Positions 6,833 to 14,186 of a stretch of 18,318 nt of DNA are shown here, in pieces. This stretch comes from Saprospiraceae bacterium (GTDB lineage: Bacteria; Bacteroidota; Bacteroidia; Chitinophagales; Saprospiraceae). The translations under genes were made by a program, and so were the position numbers. Each line of letters opens with the position of its first letter. Position 1 is the first letter of the stretch. Under the pieces are notes generated by a model, which was given only the letters and a program-made list of their open reading frames with translations, was not told the DNA's origin and searched no databases. The stretch is from contig JALZVN010000259.1 of the NCBI GenBank assembly GCA_023299965.1, positions 1 through 18,318 on the forward strand. Direction: 5' to 3'.

Positions 6833-8776
6833 ATGCTCAATAACAAACCCAACATATTACTTGTAGATAAGAACACAGATGATATTGCTAGACTACAAAA
6901 GCAAATTAAAGCTACATTTCCCAAAAGTGAGCTATTTATAGCAAATGCATATTTTGAAGGGATCAACTATTCTAACTCAGAACAAATTGATTTAGCTTTT
7001 ATCAATTTAATGTTGCCAGACTCTTCAGGGTTTAAGACACTAACAACATTTATCGAGGCGCAACCGAATATTCCCGTAATAGTCATCACCGAAAAGTCAA
7101 ACGAGATACTTGGTAATCAAGCAATCAAAGCTGGTGCACAAGATTTTTTGGTCAAAAATGAGATAGACCATAAGACGATTGGGAGGTCTATTCGCTATGC
7201 CATACAAAGACACTCCAGTAAGCTAAAATTCAAAAATATAAGTATTGATCTTTCTAGGACGCAAAAGAGGTTTCTAGAGGCGCAGAAGATGGGTAAATTT
7301 GGATGCTGGGAAATGGATATCGTATCTCATAAGATGATTTGGTCTGATGAGGTCTTCAACTTATTCGGTTTTCAGAAGCAGAGCTTCCAACCTACGATGT
7401 CCGAATATCTCAATTATGTGCATCCAGATGACAAGAATAAGGTCGAAGATTTCTTTGATAATATCTCAAAATCCAATGAGACTCAAAACCTTGAGCATAG
7501 GATTGTCACAGAAGGAAGAAACATAAAATACATTTCTATTCAATCAAGGCTTATCCTTGAGGAGCAAACCAATAAGCTAATCGTAGTTGGTGCTTTACAA
7601 GACATCACTGCGCGAAAGCTCAATGAAAAGCTAATGATCGAAAAGAATCTGTCCCGTGGCATGCTCAATGTAAAAGAGCAAATGCTAACAGATATTGGAT
7701 TTCAGATACGTACTCCCCTTTCATCCATTACTAATCTACTTTTCTTACTTGAAAATATCCCTTCTAGTCCCAAGCAGACAGAATTGGTATCTGGGCTGAA
7801 GAACTCCTTTGATGAGCTTTTTGGAGCAGTTAACAACTTGCTTAACTACTCAATAGTAGGTCAAGAAGATATGAATGATGTAGAAGAAGAGTTTAGACTG
7901 GAGGAGTTTATCGCAGCTTTTCAAAGAATGATTAGTCTTAAAGCGGGAACAAATAAAATGGATGTCACCTTCGATATTTCAGAAAGCATCCCAGCGAAGG
8001 TGCTTACTTATCCTAAGAAAGTGACACAACTATTCTATAATATTGCCAATCTCGCTTTCAACAATGATGAAGCTGTTGCAAAAATAGAGGTAAAAGCAGG
8101 TATGTCTGCAACGGAACCCGATAGTCAGTTTGAATTGACCCTAAATGGGTATCAGCCTGATTTTTTCAATCCAGAAATCGTAGAACTACTAAAAGATGAG
8201 AATTATAAGAAGATTCTCGACAATGTAGAAAACACACAAAATCACCATCTGCTAAATGTATCTATACTCAATAAGATCATCAAGCAAATCAAGGGAGACC
8301 TTGTCATAGATATAGAGAATAAGAGTGTCAAAATGTGCCTACCAGTGCAACTGGTAAAAACAGTAGCTTACGACGCCAACGCTCAAGCTCCTCTGTCTTC
8401 TTTAAGCGTTTTATTGGTAGAGGATCACTTCCTCAATCAAATTGCAACCAAGAAAATATTGACGACTTGGTCAGAGCACGTCACTGTAGATATAGCTGAA
8501 AATGGACTCGTAGGACTAGAGAAGTTTAGAGAGCATGGGTATGATCTTGTACTCATGGATATCCAAATGCCTGTGATGAACGGTATAGAGTCTGCTACTA
8601 AGATTAGAGAATTAAGTGAAGTCCCTATTATCGCACTTACAGCCAATGCAACTTCCCAAGAAGAGACACGATGCAAGAGCGTCGGTATGAATGACTACTT
8701 GACTAAACCATTTAAGCCAGAAGAGTTGCATTCTAAGATTATGGGACTGCTACTCAGTGGACAACAAGGAGCGTAA
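6833..8776 (+). CDS. Hybrid sensor kinase-like protein: pseudo-receiver, PAS, degenerate kinase core, intact receiver
   Basis: A 647-residue soluble signalling protein with no membrane segment. An N-terminal receiver-like domain (about 7-125) keeps Asp12 but has Asn58 where the phospho-accepting Asp belongs (FINLMLPDSSG), and Lys13 in place of the second acidic residue. A PAS domain follows (about 148-262), including the YVHPDD segment. The dimerisation region (about 275-345) has IGFQIRTPL where the family has SHEIRTPL, so the phosphorylated His is Phe290. The ATPase-like region (about 390-510) has a weak N-box (403-412) and no visible DxGxG or GLGL boxes. The C-terminal receiver (about 523-645) is intact: VEDH at its start, Asp576 in LMDIQMPVMNG, the Thr of ALTAN and the Lys of LTKPF. 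It therefore probably cannot autophosphorylate, and may take phosphate from another kinase or act by binding. It is transcribed alone, ahead of a hairpin. Domain limits are by eye. Confidence 0.88.
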   Translation: MLNNKPNILLVDKNTDDIARLQKQIKATFPKSELFIANAYFEGINYSNSEQIDLAFINLMLPDSSGFKTLTTFIEAQPNIPVIVITEKSNEILGNQAIKAGAQDFLVKNEIDHKTIGRSIRYAIQRHSSKLKFKNISIDLSRTQKRFLEAQKMGKFGCWEMDIVSHKMIWSDEVFNLFGFQKQSFQPTMSEYLNYVHPDDKNKVEDFFDNISKSNETQNLEHRIVTEGRNIKYISIQSRLILEEQTNKLIVVGALQDITARKLNEKLMIEKNLSRGMLNVKEQMLTDIGFQIRTPLSSITNLLFLLENIPSSPKQTELVSGLKNSFDELFGAVNNLLNYSIVGQEDMNDVEEEFRLEEFIAAFQRMISLKAGTNKMDVTFDISESIPAKVLTYPKKVTQLFYNIANLAFNNDEAVAKIEVKAGMSATEPDSQFELTLNGYQPDFFNPEIVELLKDENYKKILDNVENTQNHHLLNVSILNKIIKQIKGDLVIDIENKSVKMCLPVQLVKTVAYDANAQAPLSSLSVLLVEDHFLNQIATKKILTTWSEHVTVDIAENGLVGLEKFREHGYDLVLMDIQMPVMNGIESATKIRELSEVPIIALTANATSQEETRCKSVGMNDYLTKPFKPEELHSKIMGLLLSGQQGA

Positions 8777-8800
8777 GCTTAGGCTAAAATAATTTAAAGG

Positions 8801-8837
8801 CACCTCTATTACACCCATTCATTGGTTAATAGAGGTG
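8801..8837 (+). terminator. Hairpin after the hybrid-kinase-like gene
   Basis: CACCTCTATTA (8801-8811) and its exact complement TAATAGAGGTG (8827-8837) form an 11-bp stem with a 15-base loop, 24 bases after the stop codon at 8776. Only TT follows, so it is a weak intrinsic terminator or a 3'-end stabilising hairpin. Confidence 0.5.
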
Positions 8838-8911
8838 TTCTACAATAAATTAGGATTATTATAAATCCTGAATGCCCCTTATCTTGTTATCCATTTGAAG
8901 AAAATCAATAC

Positions 8912-9895
8912 ATGGGTATTATAGAAAAAGACATCATCATTATAGGAGCTGGTCCGTCAGGGCTAGTATGTGCAATAGAAGCCGCTAAGCAGAATCTAGA
9001 TTTGCTTGTTTTGGAAAAAGGATTGCTCGTCAATAGCATTTATAACTTCCCTACTAACATGACCTTTTTCTCCACTTCGGAGGTACTAGAAATCGGAAAT
9101 ATTCCTTTCATATCTCATAGTGATAAACCCAGTCGCAAAGAGGCACTAGAGTACTATCGCAGAGTATCTACTGCGTATAATCTGGATATCAGATATAGAC
9201 AGACAGTGAAGTCTGTAGAAAAGAAGCACTTCAAATTTGAGATAAAGACCCAAGATCAAACCTATCATTGCCAATATGTGATCGTCGCCACTGGATACTA
9301 CGACACCCCCAATTTGCTAAAAGTAAACGGGGAAGACTTACCAAAGGTAAAGCACTATTACGATGATGCTCATCCTTATATTGGTCAAAATGTTGCCGTT
9401 GTTGGCGCAGCCAATTCTGCTTGCGATGTAGCACTAGAGACCTATTACAAGGGCGCGCACGTCACCATGGTCATCAAAGATGATAGCATCTATGAGAAAG
9501 TAAAATATTGGATAAAACCCAATATCGAGAATAGAATAAAAGAAGGCAGTATCAAAGCAATATTCAAAAGTCAAATCAAGGAAATATACTCGGACAGAAT
9601 CTTGGTAGACACACCAGATGGAGAACAAGAGATAGCCAACGACTACGTGTTAGCTATGACTGGGTACCGACCTGATTACAAATTTCTAAAGCATATCGGC
9701 ATCACTCTAGATCCCGAAGATCATGTGCCCGTATTTGACGAGCAAACCCTGGAATCCAACATAAAGCAGCTGTATATAGCAGGAGTAATTCTGGCAGGAG
9801 ACAATACTAGCAAGTTGTTTATCGAAAACACAAGGCATCACGGCAAACAAATTATCACGGATATCAAGCAAAAAATATCCGCGAACTATGCTTAA
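8912..9895 (+). CDS. ypdA: YpdA/Bdr-family FAD-dependent NAD(P)H reductase (bacillithiol disulfide reductase type)
   Basis: Flavoprotein of the YpdA family, which in Firmicutes reduces bacillithiol disulfide with NADPH. The 327 residues have an FAD-binding GAGPSG (12-17), the family signature around SIYNFPTNMTFFSTSE (42-57), an ATGYYDTPN segment, a second nucleotide-binding fold with VVGAANSA (163-170), and a closing region YIAGVILAGDN and FIENTRHHG that is typical of the family. The residue corresponding to the Cys14 that matters in S. aureus YpdA (GGGPCG) appears to be Ser16 here. Some Bacteroidota are known to make bacillithiol, so the role is plausible, but no bacillithiol synthesis gene lies in the window. 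It overlaps the next gene by 8 bases, so the pair is translationally coupled. The family is certain; the substrate is inferred. Confidence 0.88.
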   Translation: MGIIEKDIIIIGAGPSGLVCAIEAAKQNLDLLVLEKGLLVNSIYNFPTNMTFFSTSEVLEIGNIPFISHSDKPSRKEALEYYRRVSTAYNLDIRYRQTVKSVEKKHFKFEIKTQDQTYHCQYVIVATGYYDTPNLLKVNGEDLPKVKHYYDDAHPYIGQNVAVVGAANSACDVALETYYKGAHVTMVIKDDSIYEKVKYWIKPNIENRIKEGSIKAIFKSQIKEIYSDRILVDTPDGEQEIANDYVLAMTGYRPDYKFLKHIGITLDPEDHVPVFDEQTLESNIKQLYIAGVILAGDNTSKLFIENTRHHGKQIITDIKQKISANYA

Positions 9896-10790
9896 GATTG
9901 CCTATTCCCCTATTTACAAGTATAGCCTTCCTGAAGGGCATAGATTTCCAATGATAAAGTATGAGTTACTCCCAGAGCAATTGCTGTATGAAGGTACTAT
10001 AGAAGAGGATAGCTTTTTTCATCCTGAAGCGCTCACAGAGTCCGTCATCCTTGATACTCATGACAAAACCTACTGGCAAAAACTCAAAGATCTGAGCTTG
10101 ACTGCCAAAGAGATTCGCAAGATTGGATTCCCACTTTCAGAGACCTTGATCACACGAGGCACGCATATATCACAAGGCACGATCGACTGCGCATTATATG
10201 CACAGCAGTATGGCGTAGCATTAAATATTGCCGGAGGTACACATCACGCCTTTGCAGACAGAGGGGAAGGATTTTGCCTACTTAACGATATTGGAATTGC
10301 GAGCAACTATTTACTTAGACAAGGACTTGCCAGACAGATCTTAGTGGTGGACCTTGACGTGCATCAGGGCAATGGGACAGCCAAAATATTTGAGCACGAA
10401 CCGCGCGTATTCACATTTAGTATGCATGGAGCCAAGAACTACCCTACCAAAAAAGAAACCAGCGACTTGGACATAGGACTACCAGACAAATCTGAGGATG
10501 CACTCTTTCTCAAGACCTTGTACGAGACCTTGCCGCGACTTATAGATGAGGTTCAGCCGGACTTTATTTTTTATTTATCTGGCGTTGACATTTTAGCAAC
10601 CGACAAATTGGGCAGACTGAGTATGACCATCCAAGGTTGTAAGCAAAGAGATCGGTTCGTTTTTGAGACCTGTCATCGACATCAGATCCCTGTAGCCGTG
10701 AGCATGGGAGGTGGATATTCAGAGCGCCTCTCAGACATCGTGGAAGCACACGCCAATACCTTTCGGGTAGCACAAGATATTTACTTTTAG
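9888..10790 (+). CDS. Histone deacetylase-fold (arginase/deacetylase family) zinc deacetylase
   Basis: Zinc-dependent amidohydrolase of the histone deacetylase family; bacterial members remove acetyl groups from protein lysines, polyamines or acetoin-related enzymes. The 300 residues hold the whole catalytic set: tandem histidines in GGTHHAF (His119, His120), zinc ligands Asp157 and His159 in VDLDVHQGNG, a third ligand Asp234 in SGVDILATDKLG, and the transition-state Tyr277 in GGGYS. The ATG at 9888 lies inside the end of ypdA in another frame (ATGCTTAA overlap) and gives the normal N-terminus, so I accept it. It is slightly shorter than eukaryotic enzymes and lacks other domains. The natural substrate cannot be told from sequence. 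The coupling to ypdA suggests a common physiological setting, perhaps thiol or amine metabolism, which is inference. Confidence 0.9.
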   Translation: MLKIAYSPIYKYSLPEGHRFPMIKYELLPEQLLYEGTIEEDSFFHPEALTESVILDTHDKTYWQKLKDLSLTAKEIRKIGFPLSETLITRGTHISQGTIDCALYAQQYGVALNIAGGTHHAFADRGEGFCLLNDIGIASNYLLRQGLARQILVVDLDVHQGNGTAKIFEHEPRVFTFSMHGAKNYPTKKETSDLDIGLPDKSEDALFLKTLYETLPRLIDEVQPDFIFYLSGVDILATDKLGRLSMTIQGCKQRDRFVFETCHRHQIPVAVSMGGGYSERLSDIVEAHANTFRVAQDIYF

Positions 10791-11100
10791 CACAATCTAT
10801 ATTGGGGGGCTTTCTTTTGAAGTATTCATTTTTGGGGGCCATCCTGATGCGCCTTAGATATCTTTTCGTCTGGAAGAAATCGAATCCTACAGCCTGTACT
10901 TTCTATATGTAAAGGTATACAAATTCGGCTATCAGGGTCGCTACGTTCTCGGGCTGCGCTGACGCTCCGGTCCTGGTCTATGCTACTCCCCATGCTATAC
11001 ACTAGCCCATGACTTCCCCTTCACATCGCTTGTCCAAAAAAAGCTTGAAAGTACTCCGCATATTAGGTAGTCCCAAATTTTAGAATAAGCCTAAACAGGG
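10791..11100. repeat. Intergenic spacer with a GC-rich repeat-like block
   Basis: 310 bases between the deacetylase gene and priA without a credible gene. The start (10801-10843) has two G-runs about 30 bases apart in similar T-rich surroundings, with no clear hairpin. Bases 10930-10980 are distinctly more GC-rich than the surroundings and run CAGGGTCGCTACGTTCTCGG followed by a GCTGCGCTGACG stretch and GGTCCTGGTC. This resembles intergenic elements that I recall as scattered in Flavobacteriia and relatives. No terminal repeats or transposase remnants are visible. The priA promoter begins at the very end of the spacer. Confidence 0.35.
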
Positions 11101-11130
11101 TTGGCGCCTCCATATATTGTACTAACTTTG
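11101..11130 (+). promoter_or_regulatory. Promoter of priA
   Basis: TTG (11101-11103), a 19-base spacer and TAACTTTG (11123-11130) fit the Bacteroidota sigma-A consensus exactly. Transcription would start near 11134-11137. The elements lie within the open frame of priA, immediately after an in-frame TAA at 11092-11094, so the TTG at 11101 should not be read as a start codon. Confidence 0.68.
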
Positions 11131-11163
11131 CCAGACGATCTTTTAGTCGATAAAAAGCAAACA

Positions 11164-13638
11164 TTGTCCAGTACTTTTTCACCATCATCTATCCCAACGT
11201 ATGCGCAAGTTTTATTGCCCATAGCTATATCACAGTATTATACCTATAGCATACCAAGTGAGATGGCGACCTCCCTTCAGATAGGTATGCGAGTGGAAGT
11301 TCAGTTTGGAAAATCAAAATTATACACTGGTATTATAGCAGGATTTGTAGATCAAATCAACGCTAAGGTAAAGCCCAAGCCTATTCTTAGTATACTAGAT
11401 ATGGCTCCAATCCTTACAGAGAAACAGTTACGGCTATGGGGATGGATAGCTAAGTACTATGCCTGTACCATTGGTGAAGTGATGAATGCTGCTCTACCCG
11501 GCAAACTCAAGCTAAATAGTGATTCCAAGGTCTACCTCTCCCCTACTTTTGACCACAATATGCAAGGCTTATCGGATAAAGAATTTATGATTATTGAAGC
11601 TTTGATCATACAGAAAGAAATCAGCATGTCTGATATACAAGGCATACTAGGGCAAAAATCTATTACCCGCTTGATCAATAAACTTATTGAGAAACGTCTC
11701 ATCTTTGTACGCCAAATTTTGAAGACGAAATACAAACCGAAGATTATAGACTGTGTGCGTTTTACTACAGTGTATCAAGAAAATCCAGAGCTACTCAATG
11801 AAGCTTTTGAATTAACAGCAAAATCAGAAAAACAAACCAATGCCCTGCTCGCCTTTGTACAGATCCAAAAGGCAAATAAGTATGTCCGAAAAACAGATCT
11901 ATATCGCAAGGCAAATATTGATATTTCAGTGATCAAGGCGATGGTCAAAAAAGAGATTTTCGAAGTATACTCTAGGACCGTCAGTCGCATCAAGATCGAA
12001 GAGGTAGAGATAGACGACTTGCCTCCACTGACAGATCAGCAAGCAGCTGTAATGCCCATCATAAGATCTTCTTTTACGGAAAATAAGCCGATCCTTCTAC
12101 ATGGTGTCACGGGTAGTGGCAAGACGAGAGTGTATGTAGAATGTATGAGAGAGATATTAGAGCAGGGAGGGCAAGCACTATATCTATTGCCTGAGATCGC
12201 TTTGACTACTCAGATCATCAATCGCCTCAAGAAGTTATTTGGGAACGACATCATGGTGTATCACTCCAAGATGAATGATGACCAAAGAGTAGAAATATTC
12301 GAAGCTGCTCGAAAGGATGGTAAGCTATTTTTAGGGGCACGTTCTAGTATCTTCTTACCATTCAGGCAACTAGATTTAATAATAGTAGACGAGGAACATG
12401 ATCCTTCCTTCAAACAAAATGAACCTGCTCCGCGATATAATGCCCGGGATACAGCTATTTATATGTCTAAATTGTATGAGTCCAAAATCATACTCGGGAC
12501 GGCAAGCCCTTCTATAGAAACCTATAGCAATGCACTTGCTGGAAAATACAATCTTGCAGAATTGACAGAGCGTTTTGCAGGTCTTGCCATGCCGGAGATA
12601 GTGATCGTAGATAAGAAGAAAGAAATAGCGCAAAACAAAATCAAAGGACAATTCACATCAGTCCTTATAGAAGAAATCCAAAACGCTTTGGATAAAAAGG
12701 AGCAGGTCATCCTGTTTCAAAATAGACGTGGCTATGCGCCGACTATTTCCTGCGATGTTTGTGCTTGGAAAATGGAATGTACCAACTGCGATGTGAGTCT
12801 GACCTACCACAAGTATACCCATAAGATGCATTGCCATTATTGCGCTTCTCGATACACATTGGTAGAGTCCTGCCCAGCTTGTGGAAATAAACACCTCCAA
12901 GAAAAAGGATACGGTACTGCCAAAATAGAAGACGAAATCATTTCCTTCTTCCCCTCAGCTAAGGTAGCTAGAATGGACTTTGACACCGTGAATACGCGTG
13001 CCGCCTACGAAGATCTACTCATGGACTTCGAAGATCGTCAGATAGATATTCTAATCGGCACTCAGATGATCACTAAGGGACTTGATTTTGACAACGTTAG
13101 TGTGGTTGGGGTTCTCAATGCGGATCAGCAGTTTTCTTTTCCAAATTTCAGATCCACAGAACGTGGTTTTCAACTCATCTTACAAGTGAGTGGTAGAGCT
13201 GGACGTAAGAACAAGCAAGGTAAAGTAATCATCCAAACCTTTGACCCAACGCACCCAGTGCTCCAAGACATACTAGCGTATGACTATAAGCACTTCTACA
13301 ATAGAGAAATCTATGAACGAAAGGAATCATCCTACCCTCCAGTCTCTAGAATGATCAAGGTGACACTGAAACACAAGAAGATTCCAAATCTGCAAGATGC
13401 TACTCTATTTTTTGAGCATTTGATCAGACCCACATTGGGGGAGCGACTCAATGGACCGGCCTCCCCGTATGTAGGTCGTATTCGCAATTATTATTTGATG
13501 GATTTTTGGATCAAATTGGAAAATACTGCTGCAGTTTTAAAAAGCACTAAGCAACTCCTTCTTAGCTCAGCAGCTCAAGTCAAGGCCAGTCCAGGAGCTT
13601 CCCAATTGAGGGTTGTCATAGACGTAGATCCTTACTAA
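11164..13638 (+). CDS. priA: Primosomal protein N' (replication restart helicase PriA)
   Basis: 3'-5' DNA helicase that recognises stalled forks and reloads the replicative helicase. The frame is open from 11101, but the predicted promoter occupies 11101-11130, so I choose the in-frame TTG at 11164 (about 824 residues). The next in-frame ATG (11263) would remove the conserved YAQVLLPIAISQYYTYSIP start of the fork-binding domain. Residue numbers here count from 11101. The Walker A motif is GVTGSGKT (335-342), the DEEH motif is at 430-433, and two interleaved zinc sites use eight cysteines (551, 554, 560, 563, 578, 581, 591, 594). The helicase C-terminal motifs include GTQMITKGLDF and QVSGRAGR. 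Length and motifs are complete. The start codon is the least certain part. It is apparently transcribed alone. Confidence 0.95.
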   Translation: MSSTFSPSSIPTYAQVLLPIAISQYYTYSIPSEMATSLQIGMRVEVQFGKSKLYTGIIAGFVDQINAKVKPKPILSILDMAPILTEKQLRLWGWIAKYYACTIGEVMNAALPGKLKLNSDSKVYLSPTFDHNMQGLSDKEFMIIEALIIQKEISMSDIQGILGQKSITRLINKLIEKRLIFVRQILKTKYKPKIIDCVRFTTVYQENPELLNEAFELTAKSEKQTNALLAFVQIQKANKYVRKTDLYRKANIDISVIKAMVKKEIFEVYSRTVSRIKIEEVEIDDLPPLTDQQAAVMPIIRSSFTENKPILLHGVTGSGKTRVYVECMREILEQGGQALYLLPEIALTTQIINRLKKLFGNDIMVYHSKMNDDQRVEIFEAARKDGKLFLGARSSIFLPFRQLDLIIVDEEHDPSFKQNEPAPRYNARDTAIYMSKLYESKIILGTASPSIETYSNALAGKYNLAELTERFAGLAMPEIVIVDKKKEIAQNKIKGQFTSVLIEEIQNALDKKEQVILFQNRRGYAPTISCDVCAWKMECTNCDVSLTYHKYTHKMHCHYCASRYTLVESCPACGNKHLQEKGYGTAKIEDEIISFFPSAKVARMDFDTVNTRAAYEDLLMDFEDRQIDILIGTQMITKGLDFDNVSVVGVLNADQQFSFPNFRSTERGFQLILQVSGRAGRKNKQGKVIIQTFDPTHPVLQDILAYDYKHFYNREIYERKESSYPPVSRMIKVTLKHKKIPNLQDATLFFEHLIRPTLGERLNGPASPYVGRIRNYYLMDFWIKLENTAAVLKSTKQLLLSSAAQVKASPGASQLRVVIDVDPY

Positions 13639-13687
13639 TACCAATTTAACTATAAAAATTACGCACATATTTAGATGCAAATGACTG

Positions 13688-13708
13688 ACCTGCCTGCAGT
13701 AGGCAGGT
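13688..13708. repeat. Palindrome ACCTGCCT-N5-AGGCAGGT
   Basis: Perfect 8-bp arms ACCTGCCT (13688-13695) and AGGCAGGT (13701-13708) around GCAGT. A near-identical copy lies at 13829-13849 and a related one at 13717-13736. This motif is one I recall as widespread between genes of Flavobacteriia. Confidence 0.75.
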
Positions 13709-13716
13709 CTCTGCGC

Positions 13717-13736
13717 CTGCCTACCGGTATAGGCAG
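13717..13736. repeat. Palindrome CTGCCTA-N6-TAGGCAG
   Basis: Seven-base arms CTGCCTA (13717-13723) and TAGGCAG (13730-13736) around CCGGTA. It shares its arms with the two ACCTGCCT palindromes and follows the first after 8 bases, making a tandem hairpin pair. Confidence 0.7.
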
Positions 13737-13828
13737 AAAAGAATGCTCCTGATAACTAAGACTATCGTACAGAGATCTTATACCATTTGAAGTTTAAAAT
13801 GACGCATATATTTTGATAAAAACAATCC

Positions 13829-13849
13829 ACCTGCCTGCGGTAGGCAGGT
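13829..13849. repeat. Second copy of the ACCTGCCT-N5-AGGCAGGT palindrome
   Basis: Arms identical to those at 13688-13708, with loop GCGGT in place of GCAGT. As in the first copy it lies just after a plus-strand ATACCA arm, so arm and palindrome travel as one unit. Confidence 0.75.
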
Positions 13850-13861
13850 CTCTTCGTTAAA

Positions 13862-13879
13862 TCCCGATAGCTATCGGGA
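13862..13879. repeat. 18-bp perfect palindrome TCCCGATAG/CTATCGGGA
   Basis: A gapless self-complementary 18-mer, followed at 13882-13899 by a second hairpin, TAATAGC-TAAG-GCTATTA. Both lie at the centre of the nested inverted repeats. CCCGATAGCTATCGGG is another motif that I recall as dispersed in Bacteroidota. Confidence 0.75.
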
Positions 13880-14007
13880 CCTAATAGCTAAGGCTATTAT
13901 TGCGCTTTTCGCCTTGACCTTGATCATTTCTATCTAAAATCTTGCACGCCATTTTATACTACAAATGGTATTACATGCTGTCTCCAGTTTTCTACAGTTC
14001 CCTTCCT

Positions 14008-14030
14008 ATATTGATCCGCCGAATCAATAT
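14008..14030. repeat. Hairpin ATATTGAT-N7-ATCAATAT
   Basis: Perfect 8-bp arms (14008-14015 and 14023-14030) around CCGCCGA, followed by the 10-base palindrome GCTGCGCAGC at 14032-14041. It lies between the two minus-strand arms of the inverted-repeat block. Confidence 0.65.
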
Positions 14031-14126
14031 TGCTGCGCAGCCGGCGACCACCTTGATCTCAACCATTTTTATTCTAAATTTTTTGCGCAATTTTATAATA
14101 CAATTGGTATAACAAAAAGCAAGGCC

Positions 14127-14157
14127 TTGCATTACAACACATCTTACCTTAAATTTG
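14127..14157 (+). promoter_or_regulatory. Promoter of the lipoprotein gene
   Basis: TTG (14127-14129), a 20-base spacer and TAAATTTG (14150-14157) match the Bacteroidota sigma-A consensus. The expected start near 14162 leaves a leader of about 25 bases before the ATG at 14187. The promoter begins 17 bases after the end of the inverted-repeat block. Confidence 0.65.
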
Positions 14158-14186
14158 AGTAACTTATTTTAAAGATAACACTACAC

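Larger units (their letters stand above)
13638..14110. repeat. Nested inverted-repeat block (four related arms, two in each direction)
   Basis: The 548-base spacer after priA holds four copies of a unit of about 50-60 bases starting ATACCAnTT and continuing with TAAAAT, a GCG-like trio and ATTTAGAT-like DNA. Two run on the plus strand (from 13638 and from 13780) and two on the minus strand (from 13971 and from 14110 leftwards). The inner arms agree at 22 of their first 25 bases. The outer arms agree less well. The last two arms also share a CAAGG tail. Between the arms are several perfect palindromes, listed separately. There is no transposase; this is like a MITE or a compound repeat of REP-like units. 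A small plus-strand frame at 13965-14162 is not a credible gene. The first arm begins on the last base of the priA stop codon. Confidence 0.7.

Noticed and set aside
13965..14162. Plus-strand 65-codon frame after priA
   Set aside because: It lies across the inverted repeats and the lipoprotein promoter; its composition follows the palindromes.
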